A stretch of DNA of 64,000 nt, from positions 124,001 through 188,000 of the forward strand of contig JBKEDC010000019.1 of the NCBI GenBank assembly GCA_047975205.1. Reading direction: 5' to 3'. Positions 55,822 to 64,000 of the stretch are shown here, in pieces (position 1 is the stretch's first letter; each line of letters opens with the position of its first letter). The DNA comes from JBKEDC01 sp047975205 (lineage in GTDB: Bacteria; Bacteroidota; Bacteroidia; Bacteroidales; Prolixibacteraceae). The notes under the pieces are model-generated. The model saw nothing but the letters and a program-made list of their open reading frames with translations. It was not told where the DNA came from and ran no database searches. The position numbers and the translations under genes are program-made.

Positions 55822-57243
55822 ATGAAGCCAATAAAAATTCTTTTAGCTATTTTAATCTTAGCAGCTGTTCCCCATATGAGCTTTGCACAAGAAGCAGCCG
55901 AGGCAGCAAAATCTACATCTAATATCTTATTAAGTCACGAGCCCGGTTCACTTAGCTTTGTAAGTTTATTACGAGGCCTTTTGGGCATGTTAGTACTTAT
56001 CGGCATTGCTTGGCTGTTTTCGAAAGATAGGAAAAATGTTAATTGGCGAACAGTTGGAATCGGACTAAGTATTCAAATTATACTTGCGGTTAGTGTTTTG
56101 TATGTTCCTTTTGTGAGAAGCGGTTTCGAATTCTTCGGGATGATTTTTGTGAAGGTGCTAGATTTCACCCGAGCGGGCAGTCAGTTCCTTTTTGGATCGC
56201 TACTCGATACCGATAAGTTTGGCAGCATCTTTGCTTTCCAAGTATTGCCCACCATTGTGTTCTTTTCGGCACTTACTAGCCTGTTATTCTATTGGGGAAT
56301 TATCCAAAAAGTGGTTTGGTGTATGGCATGGGTGTTCTCTCGCTTAATGAACCTTTCAGGGGCTGAATCCTTGTCGGTTGCAGGGAATATTTTTTTGGGT
56401 CAAACCGAATCTCCGCTCATGATTAAGGCCTATATCTCTAAAATGAATGCTTCGGAACTCATGTTAGTCATGTCAGGTGGTATGGCCACCTTAGCCGGAG
56501 GTGTTTTGGCTGCTTATATCGATATGCTGGGTGGGAACGATCCTGTTCTTCGCCTAGAGTTTGCAAAGCACTTGCTTATTGCATCGGTCATGGCTGCACC
56601 TGCTGCCGTAGTTTTTTCTAAAATATTGGTTCCGAACACCGAGAAAGTAAATACCGATGTAGAAGTAAGCAAAGAGCGAATTGGAGCAAATGAGTTAGAT
56701 GCGGTTTCAAATGGAACGACAGAGGGGGTGAAATTAGCAGTGAATGTTGCCGGTATGCTATTGGCTTTTATCGCATTAATTGCTATGTTTAATTATATTT
56801 TGGGATTTATTGGCGGACATATCGGGTTGAATGCATGGATTGCCGACGTTACAAATGGACAATTCGATAGTTTTTCATTACAATTTATCTTAGGCTATTT
56901 GTTTGCACCCATTATGTGGCTTATTGGTGTTTGTCCGCAAGATATGGCTCTTGTAGGAAGACTGATGGGAGAAAAATTGATTCTTACAGAGTTTATCGGA
57001 TATATCAGCTTGTCGGACTTGAAAACAGTTGGGGCATTTGTAGAATACAAATCGGTAATCATGTCAACTTATATTCTGTGTGGCTTTGCCAATATCGCTT
57101 CAATTGGTATTCAAATTGGAGGAATAGGATCTTTGGCACCTAACAAACGCAGTCAACTTTCTAAATATGGTCCGTTAGCCTTATTGGCAGGAACTTTAGC
57201 ATCATTGATGTCGGCAACTATCATCGGTATGGTTTACAGTTAG
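55822..57243 (+). CDS. Concentrative nucleoside transporter (CNT/NupC type)
   Basis: 473 residues, many membrane helices. The motif GQTESPLMIKAYISKMNASELMLVMSGGMATLAGGVLAAYI is the CNT signature, with the family SVAGNIFLGQTE segment before it. ALVGRLMGEKLILTEFIGYISL and the terminal GGIGSLAPNKRSQLSKYG agree. It imports nucleosides driven by sodium or protons through the inner membrane. An N-terminal cleavable-looking hydrophobic stretch (ILLAILILAAVPHMSFAQE) precedes the first core helix, an extension common in Bacteroidota. It is followed by rnhB after six bases, so the two genes are likely cotranscribed. Confidence 0.93.
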   Translation: MKPIKILLAILILAAVPHMSFAQEAAEAAKSTSNILLSHEPGSLSFVSLLRGLLGMLVLIGIAWLFSKDRKNVNWRTVGIGLSIQIILAVSVLYVPFVRSGFEFFGMIFVKVLDFTRAGSQFLFGSLLDTDKFGSIFAFQVLPTIVFFSALTSLLFYWGIIQKVVWCMAWVFSRLMNLSGAESLSVAGNIFLGQTESPLMIKAYISKMNASELMLVMSGGMATLAGGVLAAYIDMLGGNDPVLRLEFAKHLLIASVMAAPAAVVFSKILVPNTEKVNTDVEVSKERIGANELDAVSNGTTEGVKLAVNVAGMLLAFIALIAMFNYILGFIGGHIGLNAWIADVTNGQFDSFSLQFILGYLFAPIMWLIGVCPQDMALVGRLMGEKLILTEFIGYISLSDLKTVGAFVEYKSVIMSTYILCGFANIASIGIQIGGIGSLAPNKRSQLSKYGPLALLAGTLASLMSATIIGMVYS

Positions 57244-57249
57244 ATTAAC

Positions 57250-57855
57250 ATGAATAATTTACAGCTTTTTCTGCAAGAAGGACGAGTAGAAGCCGGCTGC
57301 GATGAAGCCGGTAGGGGCTGTTTAGCCGGACCTGTAGTGGCGGCAGCAGTTATCTTGCCTCCTAATTTTCAAAACGACTTACTAAACGACTCTAAGAAAC
57401 TCAGCGAAAAGCAGCGTTATGCACTCCGCCCTTTGATTGAACAAGTGGCTTTGGCATATGCTGTGGGAGTGGTAAGTCATATCGAGATTGACAAGATAAA
57501 CATACTGAATGCATCTTTCCTCGCCATGCACAGGGCTGTCGATGGGTTGCGAATAATTCCGGAACATCTATTAATAGATGGCAATCGCTTTAATCCTTAT
57601 CCTAATATTTCGCACACAACGATAATAAAAGGAGATGGAAAGTTCTTGCCTATTGCAGCAGCCTCCATCTTGGCAAAATGTTACCGCGATGACCTTATGA
57701 TTGAACTTGCCGGAGAGTTTCCAATGTATGATTGGGAGAAGAATAAGGGATATCCTACGAAGAAACACCGAGCAGCCATTGGACAGTTCGGTTCGTGTAA
57801 ATATCACCGAATGACTTTCCAACTCACTGAAAGACAATTGAAAATAGATTTATAG
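57250..57855 (+). CDS. rnhB: Ribonuclease HII
   Basis: 201 residues. The catalytic segment AGCDEAGRGCLAGPVVAAAVIL carries the Asp-Glu pair of the DEDD site. LNDSKKLSEKQR, LLIDGNRF and ASILAKCYRDDLM provide the remaining conserved residues. The enzyme removes RNA from DNA, particularly single ribonucleotides. Length and order are those of the usual RnhB. It lies directly behind the nucleoside transporter. Confidence 0.95.
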   Translation: MNNLQLFLQEGRVEAGCDEAGRGCLAGPVVAAAVILPPNFQNDLLNDSKKLSEKQRYALRPLIEQVALAYAVGVVSHIEIDKINILNASFLAMHRAVDGLRIIPEHLLIDGNRFNPYPNISHTTIIKGDGKFLPIAAASILAKCYRDDLMIELAGEFPMYDWEKNKGYPTKKHRAAIGQFGSCKYHRMTFQLTERQLKIDL

Positions 57856-57979
57856 CCCCTATTCCTGTTTCAGTAATGAGGTGAAAAACTATAAATCCAT
57901 CGAATCCTCTATAAAGAATGACGATAACTATCGATATTTCCTCCTTTTCTCAGAATAGAAACACTACAAAAAGAATAAA

Positions 57980-58420
57980 ATGAACCCATTCAATGATGAA
58001 TATTTTATGAAACAAGCCTTTCAGGAGGCTTTATTGGCTTATGATAAGGGTGAAATACCGGTAGGGGTAGTAGTTACTGCAAATGGTAGAATAATAGCTA
58101 GATCTCATAATCTTACCGAGGCTTTAAATGATGTGACTGCTCATGCTGAGATGCAAGCAATAACTGCAGCAGCTAATCGGTTGGGAGGAAAATATCTAAA
58201 AGATTGTGCGCTGTATGTTACTTTAGAACCTTGTGTTATGTGTGCCGGAGCTCTAGCTTGGTCGCAAATATCTAAGCTGGTATATGGAGCATCAGATGAA
58301 AAACGGGGGTTCAGTCAATTAGCTCCTCATGCATTACATCCGAAAACAGAAGTAATATCGGGCATCATGTCTGATGATTGTGCAGACCTTATGCAATCAT
58401 TCTTTAAAGAAAGACGATAG
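57980..58420 (+). CDS. tadA: tRNA-specific adenosine deaminase
   Basis: 146 residues. The zinc site is complete: HAE at residues 55-57 with the catalytic Glu, and LEPCVMCAGAL with Cys 85 and Cys 88. The N-terminal MKQAFQEALLAYDKGEIPVGVV and C-terminal LMQSFFKERR fit TadA. It converts A34 of tRNA-Arg(ACG) to inosine. Some related nucleoside deaminases exist, but the ALAWSQISKLVYGASDEKRG segment is TadA-like. The gene is 124 bases after rnhB and is followed by a symmetric terminator. Confidence 0.92.
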   Translation: MNPFNDEYFMKQAFQEALLAYDKGEIPVGVVVTANGRIIARSHNLTEALNDVTAHAEMQAITAAANRLGGKYLKDCALYVTLEPCVMCAGALAWSQISKLVYGASDEKRGFSQLAPHALHPKTEVISGIMSDDCADLMQSFFKERR

Positions 58421-58421
58421 C

Positions 58422-58460
58422 ATAAATAAAGCCAACCTTAATAGGGCTGGCTTTATTTAT
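58422..58460. terminator. Bidirectional terminator after tadA
   Basis: A stem of about 14-16 bp with minor mismatches around AAATAAAGCCA ... TGGCTTTATTT and a 6-12 base loop stands between the convergent tadA and the small basic protein gene. Confidence 0.75.
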
Positions 58461-58475
58461 GATCGGATTATTCAA

Positions 58476-58868
58476 CTAAAATATCAAACCGATTAATTTT
58501 ACTTTTCTTCGGAAAGGACGAGTTTTCTTTTTCAAATCTTTTTTGAACTTTTTGATTGGTCCTTTTTTACCCTTGAAAATCTTTTTATATTTCTTTTGGG
58601 TTTCTTTTTTCAACTTCTTAAGGCTTTTTCTCTTTTCATGTTTAGAGTCATTACCATTAATAATTTTGAATGCACCATTAACTAAACTACTGTTAGCGTC
58701 TTTTACTTCTTGAGATTCTTGGCTGTTTAATCCGTAATCGCTACCATTAAAATTATTTACAACTCCGATGATGTCTTTTGAAGTTGAAATAACTCCGGCA
58801 CTGGCAGTTGTGTTGTTAAGTAAGCAAATTCCGAATAGCAATGCTAGGCTCAATAATACCTTTTTCAT
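58476..58868 (-). CDS. Small exported highly basic protein, unknown function
   Basis: 130 residues from the ATG at 58868, which begins the signal peptide MKKVLLSLALLFGICLLNNT; an earlier start would put 16 residues in front. After cleavage near ASAG the first half has DIIGVVNNFNGSDYGLNSQESQEVKDANSS. The last 55 residues are extremely Lys-rich (KRKSLKKLKKETQKKYKKIF, KKFKKDLKKKTRPFRRK). The strong charge suggests binding to nucleic acid, membrane or acidic glycan in the envelope, but no family is recognised. A T-rich hairpin closes the gene. Confidence 0.65.
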   Translation of the reverse strand: MKKVLLSLALLFGICLLNNTTASAGVISTSKDIIGVVNNFNGSDYGLNSQESQEVKDANSSLVNGAFKIINGNDSKHEKRKSLKKLKKETQKKYKKIFKGKKGPIKKFKKDLKKKTRPFRRKVKLIGLIF

Positions 58869-59059
58869 AAATTCTAACTTTTTAATATTGATGTAATATA
58901 TAGTTTTGATGTACAAATGAAGTGATTTGTTTCTAATTATCCCTTATTTTAATGATATAATTTTGCAATCATCTATTAATTTTGCAGTTACATTAACATT
59001 CCGGCAAATTCATGGCAATTTGAATCTTTATGGTTCTTTTAATCTAAAATCAATTACTT

Positions 59060-59956
59060 ATGTCGCACGAACATCACCATCACACGCCCGATCATATGGG
59101 GAAAGCATTTGCCATAGGTATTGGCTTAAATGTACTCTTTGTTTTAGTAGAAATCGTTTTTGGTTTGATGGCAAACTCTTCAGCCTTACTCGCAGATGCA
59201 ACACATAACTTTAGTGATGTGCTGAGCCTTGTTTTTGCTTGGCTTGCCTCCTTTTTGGCATCGCGTAAACCTCAAGGAAGATATACTTATGGTTGGCGGA
59301 AATCCACAATATTAGTATCTATATTGAATACCGTGTTGCTTTTTGCAGCTGTTGTTATTATAGCTCGTGAAGCGATGGAAAAGTTTATTCATCCGCAACC
59401 TATTGGAGGCACTCAAGTGATGATAGTTGCAGGAATAGGCGTGCTCATCAATGGTTTTACAGCTATGCTTTTTATGAAAGGGCAACAGCACGATCTGAAT
59501 ATCAAAGGAGCATTTCTCCATATGGCTGCCGATGCTGCTGTTTCCTTAGGAGTGGTGCTCTCCGGATTATTGATTAACGCTACAGGCAAACTTTGGATAG
59601 ATCCGCTCACGAGTATACTTATTGTATTGGTTGTATTAATAAGCTCATGGAGATTATTTATTGATTCTATTAATTTAGCACTCGATGCTGTGCCTCGCAA
59701 TATCAATATCAAAGAGGTTTATTGTTACTTAAAATCTTTAGATGGAGTTAATAGCGTGCACGACCTACACGTGTGGGGTATGAGCACTACTCAAGTTGCT
59801 TTAACGGCTCATTTATATATGCCCGGTGGACATACCTCTGACTTTATTTCTAATCTACAACATGAACTGTCTCACCGTTTTAATATTCGGCATTGCACGA
59901 TACAGATTGAAGATAAAGAAATGGATTGCATCAATAATTCTTGTGAAAAAGGATAG
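59060..59956 (+). CDS. Cation diffusion facilitator (CzcD-like metal exporter)
   Basis: 298 residues, six predicted helices. The N-terminus is His-rich (MSHEHHHHTPDH). The metal-site helices have FGLMANSSALLADATHNFSDVLSLVFAWLA (helix 2) and HMAADAAVSLGVVLSGLLI (helix 5), with the Asp/His pairs typical of zinc-type CDF proteins. A cytoplasmic C-terminal domain of about 90 residues follows (DGVNSVHDLHVWGMSTTQVALTAHLYM). It should export Zn2+, Cd2+ or Co2+ by proton exchange. A TonB-dependent receptor gene follows after 191 bases. Confidence 0.93.
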   Translation: MSHEHHHHTPDHMGKAFAIGIGLNVLFVLVEIVFGLMANSSALLADATHNFSDVLSLVFAWLASFLASRKPQGRYTYGWRKSTILVSILNTVLLFAAVVIIAREAMEKFIHPQPIGGTQVMIVAGIGVLINGFTAMLFMKGQQHDLNIKGAFLHMAADAAVSLGVVLSGLLINATGKLWIDPLTSILIVLVVLISSWRLFIDSINLALDAVPRNINIKEVYCYLKSLDGVNSVHDLHVWGMSTTQVALTAHLYMPGGHTSDFISNLQHELSHRFNIRHCTIQIEDKEMDCINNSCEKG

Positions 59957-60147
59957 CCTATCTGATGTATTAATATACTCAAACCGGAATTTGATATATG
60001 ACCAAGCTCAGGCTTTACTTTAATTCATCTCAAAACCCCAATATGTGGGGATATATACTTCACCAATAAACAGTAAGTTTATATTGTTGATTGATTCTAA
60101 TGTAATATTTTGTTAATTAATCCATTATAAATTATAAAAAACATTTA

Positions 60148-62502
60148 ATGAAGAAATTTTTACTTGCCTTGGTTTTACTTAATAGCTATTTGTTGGGATA
60201 TGCAGATAGTTCAATCAATAATAAGAAGCATATTGATACAATGCTGTTTGGCGATGTGTTAGATGACAGCGGTGAGCATATTCCATTCTCAACCATTACT
60301 GTAGTTGGAACAACTATCGGAACAATAGCCGATATAACAGGACATTTTAAATTAACCGGAGTACCTGAGGGTAAACATACCGTGCGCATATCAGCAGTGG
60401 GATTTGCTGCAAGCGAGTATGACGTTGATTTTAAGATTGGTAAGCAAAATACGATTCGAATTACTTTAATGGCCGACCAAATAGGTTTGGAGCAAGTGGT
60501 TGTGAGTGGAGATAGAAATGAAAAATCGCGGAGAGACGTAGCAACTATTGTAAATTCTATTGGTCCGAAGCTAATGGAAATCACACAAAGTACAACTCTT
60601 AGTGAGGGATTAAATTATACCCCGGGATTGCGCATGGAGAATGACTGCCAGAACTGTGGGTTCACTCAAGTCCGCATGAATGGCTTGGAAGGCCCGTATT
60701 CGCAGATTCTTATCAATAGCAGACCGGTGTTTAGTGGTTTAGCCGGTGTTTATGGGCTAGAACTCATCCCTGCCAACATGATCGACCGCATAGAGGTAGT
60801 AAGGGGCGGAGGCTCGGCTCTGTTCGGTGGAAATGCCATTGCAGGAACTATCAATTTGATAACCAAGGAGCCGGTGAACAATAGTTTTGCGATAAGCGGA
60901 ACATTAAACGCATTAGGCAATGGCGCATCTGATAATAGTTTGAATCTGAATGCATCGGTGCTGAGTTCGGATTATCGCACAGGACTTACACTATATGGGT
61001 TTAAACGAAGTAGAGATGAATGGGATGCAAATAACGATGGATTCTCTGAATTATCAGAAATTGCAAACAATACTTTTGGTGCCAGCATCTTTCACCGGAT
61101 GGGAAATAGATCTAAGATAGGAGTTGATTACTTCTATATTAACGAAGACAGAAGAGGTGGTAGTGATTTTGATAAAGTATTGCATGAAGCTGAGGTGGCA
61201 GAGGCTGTGGAGCACAATATCAACTCGATGAGTGCCACTTATGAGCAGTTTTTCCGTGATCATGATAAGCTAAGTGTGTATGCAGCAATGCAAACGGTGA
61301 ATCGTGATTCGTATTATGGTGCAGACTATGATCCATCGGCGTATGGAAATACGAAAGACTTATCATATAATGCAGGCGTACAGTATCATCGTGATATTAA
61401 GCGTTTTTTCGGCACGAGCTCCGAGCTGTTATTGGGAGCTGAAACAACAGCATCTTCTTTAGAAGATACTAAAAAGGGTTATTATGATGTGGAAACAAAT
61501 GAGCACCTAGATAATACGCAAATTGCCGATCAACAAGTATCTACTTATGGAGCATTCGTGCAAAACGAATGGATATGGAGTAAATTTAGATTGGGATTAG
61601 GTTTGCGCTATGAACATTATTTAGTGACAAATGCGCAAAGTGATGCCGATGACATCTCGGGAAATGTACTATCACCAAGAGCAACAGCTTTGTGGACTAT
61701 TTCGCCTAAGTTTCAATTTCGTGCCAGCTATGCCAATGGTTACCGGGCTCCTCAAATATTTGATGAAGACTTGCACATTGAGACTTCAACGGCAAGACAA
61801 GTAACACATGTTAATGATCCTAACTTAACGCAAGAAACATCGAACAGTTATACTGCGTCAATCGATTATACAGATCAATTCGGTAAAATTATTACACAAT
61901 TTTTAGTTGAAGGCTTCTACACTAAATTGAATGACCCATTTGTAAATGAATATGGCGAACCCGATGAAGACGGGAATGTTGTTTATACACGTAAGAACGC
62001 TGAAGATGGGGCAATAGTGAAAGGAGTAAATATAGAAGCAAATGCCTCATCAGGTAGCAAGCTATTGTTTCAGTTAGGATTGACATTACAGTCTAGCGAA
62101 TATGAGAGTGCCCAAGAATTTGATGAAAAACGTTTTTTCCGTACTCCGAACACTTATGGTTATTTCACGGCATCATATTCTCCGATATCGCGTTTCACGG
62201 CTGCTGTAACCGCTAATTACACGGGAGAAATGCTTGTTCCCTATTTTGGAAATACCTTGGCAGATCCCGAAGTTGGAGAATTGCGTACCTCTTCCGCCTT
62301 TTTTGATATGGGCGCTAAATTGAGCTATAATTTCCGTTTAGGAGAAGATTTAAATATGCAATTATATACTGGCATGAAGAATATATTTAATTCCTTTCAA
62401 GATGATTTTGATTCGGGTGCCGATCGCGATCCGGGTTATATGTATGGGCCGCTTACTCCGCGAATGTTTTACTTTGGTATTAAGCTAGGGAATATTTTAT
62501 AA
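60148..62502 (+). CDS. TonB-dependent outer-membrane receptor (metal/siderophore-type)
   Basis: 784 residues. After a signal peptide (FLLALVLLNSYLLGYA) a carboxypeptidase-regulatory-like domain appears (GDVLDDSGEHIPFSTITVVGTTIGTIADITGHFKL). The plug (about residues 115-235) has LEQVVVSGDRNEKSRRDV as a TonB-box-like entry, then TPGLRMENDCQNCGFTQVRMNGLEGPYSQILINSRPVFSG and IEVVRGGGSALFGGNAIAGTINLITKEP. The rest is the 22-strand barrel, ending MFYFGIKLGNIL. The plug carries a C-x-x-C (CQNC), often seen in this subgroup of Bacteroidota receptors. It is not SusC-like. Its neighbour is a metal exporter, so a metal or metal-complex ligand is plausible. Confidence 0.88.
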   Translation: MKKFLLALVLLNSYLLGYADSSINNKKHIDTMLFGDVLDDSGEHIPFSTITVVGTTIGTIADITGHFKLTGVPEGKHTVRISAVGFAASEYDVDFKIGKQNTIRITLMADQIGLEQVVVSGDRNEKSRRDVATIVNSIGPKLMEITQSTTLSEGLNYTPGLRMENDCQNCGFTQVRMNGLEGPYSQILINSRPVFSGLAGVYGLELIPANMIDRIEVVRGGGSALFGGNAIAGTINLITKEPVNNSFAISGTLNALGNGASDNSLNLNASVLSSDYRTGLTLYGFKRSRDEWDANNDGFSELSEIANNTFGASIFHRMGNRSKIGVDYFYINEDRRGGSDFDKVLHEAEVAEAVEHNINSMSATYEQFFRDHDKLSVYAAMQTVNRDSYYGADYDPSAYGNTKDLSYNAGVQYHRDIKRFFGTSSELLLGAETTASSLEDTKKGYYDVETNEHLDNTQIADQQVSTYGAFVQNEWIWSKFRLGLGLRYEHYLVTNAQSDADDISGNVLSPRATALWTISPKFQFRASYANGYRAPQIFDEDLHIETSTARQVTHVNDPNLTQETSNSYTASIDYTDQFGKIITQFLVEGFYTKLNDPFVNEYGEPDEDGNVVYTRKNAEDGAIVKGVNIEANASSGSKLLFQLGLTLQSSEYESAQEFDEKRFFRTPNTYGYFTASYSPISRFTAAVTANYTGEMLVPYFGNTLADPEVGELRTSSAFFDMGAKLSYNFRLGEDLNMQLYTGMKNIFNSFQDDFDSGADRDPGYMYGPLTPRMFYFGIKLGNIL

Positions 62503-62522
62503 GTTACAGCATGATAAATACT

Positions 62523-62558
62523 ATGGGGATATGCCGAAGGTGTATCCCCATTCTTTTT
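62523..62558 (+). terminator. Terminator after the TonB-dependent receptor
   Basis: A 9-bp perfect stem (62523-62531 with 62543-62551), an 11-base loop and a T-run. Confidence 0.8.
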
Positions 62559-62996
62559 GCAGAAGCATAATGATTCAATGCTTGGCATATCCATTATGGA
62601 GATGTGTATAAAAATACATTCTGATTTCATTGTTCTAAACAAAGTCAATATAAATACTCCTCTTTTGTGGCATCCACAATTGGTAATTAATGTTGAAAGC
62701 ATTAATTCATACGATTCTTTACCGAGAAAAGGGTGAATTATAATAAATTTACTTCATATGCCCATGAGAATGAATAGAGCTAGAATGAATATACACTATT
62801 TGTAATACAGATTAATCACTACCCAATCAATTCTTTATAAATAAAATATATAAGTGATTTTATATTAATTAGTTACTTTTCATTTAAAATATTCTGCAAA
62901 GAATTGGTTTTTGGATTTAAATAGAATTGTATGTCTTTACATTCGTTAAAAATAGCTTTTTTGTCATAATTGTATCATTCTGATTGTGTTATTAAG

Positions 62997-63004
62997 TACA
63001 TTTG
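62997..63004 (+). promoter_or_regulatory. -7 promoter element for the sulfatase
   Basis: TACATTTG matches TAnnTTTG and lies 71 bases before the ATG at 63076; a TTG at 62970-62972 is slightly too far for an ideal -33. Confidence 0.4.
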
Positions 63005-63075
63005 TACGTGATTTGACATAGTATCCTTATCTAGATCAGTGAAAAATTGTATTTTAACGATTAATATCAATAATT

Positions 63076-64000
63076 ATGAAAAGATTACCATTCTTAATCT
63101 TTGCTTTTTTGGTGGCCTTTGTTTCCTGCACAACCCAGCCTGCTTCGGCCCAAAGCAATGATTCCAAACCCGGAGAGGTAATTCCGGACAGGAGACCCGG
63201 TACTTTTAATGGAACGATTTCGGAGACTTACAAAGACTCTAAGTCGGATTTTCCTATTGAGCGAAAAGCTAAGAAAGATGCTCCCAACATTATTTTAATT
63301 TTGTTGGATGATGTTGGCTTTGGAGCTTCGTCTACTTTTGGAGGACCAATACCTACCCCAAATCTAGATACATTGGCAGATAATGGTTTGCGCTACAATC
63401 AATGGCACACTACAGCTCTTTGTTCCCCCACTAGATCAGCCTTATTAACGGGAAAGAACCATCATGAAGCTGGTTTTGGCGTAACTGCAGAGATATCTAC
63501 CGGATTTCCGGGTTATAATTCTGTTATGCCTGATAATTCTGTTACTATCGGAGAAATTCTGAAAGACAATGGTTATAATACCGCATGGTTTGGTAAAAAC
63601 CATAATACGCCCGACTATGAGACCTCGCAAGCCGGTCCGTTCACGCAATGGCCTACGGGTATGGGATTTGAATATTTTTATGGTTTTAATGGTGGAGACT
63701 GTAACCAATATGCTCCGCCACTGATAGAGAATACAAGACCCGTTTTACCTCCAACGAATGACCCTACGTATAGTTTGACTAAAGATTTGGCAGACCATGC
63801 GATTAGCTGGATTCGCAATCAAAAATCAACAGCTCCGAATAAACCATTCTTTGTTTACTTTGCGCCGGGAGCTACCCATGCACCTCACCAAGCTCCAAAA
63901 GAATGGATAGCTAAGTTTAAGGGTAAGTTTGACCAAGGTTGGAACAAGGTGAGTGAAAACACCTTCAAACGAATGAAAGCAGAAGGTATTATTCCTCAGA
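63076..64000 (+). CDS. Arylsulfatase-type sulfatase, N-terminal part
   Basis: The first 308 residues are inside the window; the gene runs off the right edge. The signal sequence ends in AFVSC (Cys 18), so it is probably a lipoprotein. The sulfatase core is NIILILLDDVGFGASSTFGG (metal-binding Asp pair) and the formylglycine motif CSPTRSALLTG with the Cys at residue 116; this Cys must be oxidised by a sulfatase-maturating enzyme to be active. KNHHEAGFG and WFGKNHNTPDYE follow. The enzyme removes sulfate from an organic ester, perhaps a glycan, but the substrate cannot be read. Confidence in the family is high. Confidence 0.94.
   Translation, partial: MKRLPFLIFAFLVAFVSCTTQPASAQSNDSKPGEVIPDRRPGTFNGTISETYKDSKSDFPIERKAKKDAPNIILILLDDVGFGASSTFGGPIPTPNLDTLADNGLRYNQWHTTALCSPTRSALLTGKNHHEAGFGVTAEISTGFPGYNSVMPDNSVTIGEILKDNGYNTAWFGKNHNTPDYETSQAGPFTQWPTGMGFEYFYGFNGGDCNQYAPPLIENTRPVLPPTNDPTYSLTKDLADHAISWIRNQKSTAPNKPFFVYFAPGATHAPHQAPKEWIAKFKGKFDQGWNKVSENTFKRMKAEGIIPQ

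Larger units (their letters stand above)
62503..63075. other. 573-base intergenic region before the sulfatase
   Basis: It contains the terminator of the receptor gene (62523-62558) and a -7 element at 62997-63004. The remainder is AT-rich and no gene or RNA is seen. Confidence 0.55.

Noticed and set aside
60036..60050. CCCC/GGGG hairpin upstream of the TonB-dependent receptor as a riboswitch
   Set aside because: Only a 4-bp stem; no conserved riboswitch elements such as a B12 box were seen.
1..64000. CRISPR array, tRNA or rRNA genes
   Set aside because: No regularly spaced repeats and no cloverleaf-like or rRNA-like segment were recognised in the intergenic regions; a tRNAscan or Rfam search was not possible.

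Overview
The window looks like a chromosome segment of a member of the Bacteroidota, most likely order Bacteroidales. The support is a SusC/SusD pair next to glycoside hydrolases, many short-signal lipoproteins, promoter -7 elements of the TAnnTTTG type, AT-rich DNA, an F1 beta subunit with the long insert common in this phylum, a propeller-type PUL regulator and a Cys-type sulfatase. No rRNA, tRNA, CRISPR array or intact insertion sequence was found. The genus cannot be fixed from the sequence alone.

Layout. 1-1500: the end of a superoxide dismutase gene, a dead Fic-family gene and a DUF3859 gene. 1630-8600: a complete tryptophan operon (trpE-G-D-C-F-B-A) preceded by a 22-codon leader peptide with three adjacent Trp codons and an intrinsic terminator, i.e. 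a transcription attenuator. 8600-13800: an unknown protein, protein-isoaspartate methyltransferase, a metallo-beta-lactamase-fold hydrolase and single-chain glycine dehydrogenase. 13960-17700: a decayed region with a multiply frameshifted lipoprotein gene, a membrane-protein remnant and an interrupted small exported protein. 17700-25000: ispE, atpD-atpC, and on the minus strand menC, a GH43 enzyme and menE. 25200-31500: two FKBP isomerases, a DUF3127 protein, an acyl-CoA ligase and a two-gene glutathione-type biosynthesis pair. A GH28 polygalacturonase follows.

33350-47660 is a polysaccharide utilization locus: a membrane-spanning propeller/HTH regulator, SusC (split by an in-frame TAA), SusD, a GH144-type enzyme, a GH3 beta-glucosidase, a GH43-like propeller protein with carbohydrate-binding and Fn3-like parts, and an alpha/beta hydrolase. 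GH144 plus GH3 suggests beta-1,2-glucan (sophoro-oligosaccharide) as substrate. The outer-membrane pair would import oligosaccharides, the lipoprotein and periplasmic enzymes would cut them, and the regulator would sense a product in the periplasm.

47760-52350 holds an intact large lipoprotein of unknown function and, head to tail behind it, a broken copy. A third broken copy lies at 14001-16211. 52700-64000 holds an M20 deacylase (ArgE-like), a GT4 glycosyltransferase, a ComF-type protein, a nucleoside transporter, RNase HII, TadA, a small basic exported protein, a CDF metal exporter, a TonB-dependent receptor and the start of a sulfatase that runs off the edge.

The points most worth a second look are the Trp-codon leader/attenuator, the three-copy lipoprotein family (one intact, two decayed), the stop codon inside the only susC of the PUL, and the long hairpins that separate segments of the PUL transcript.
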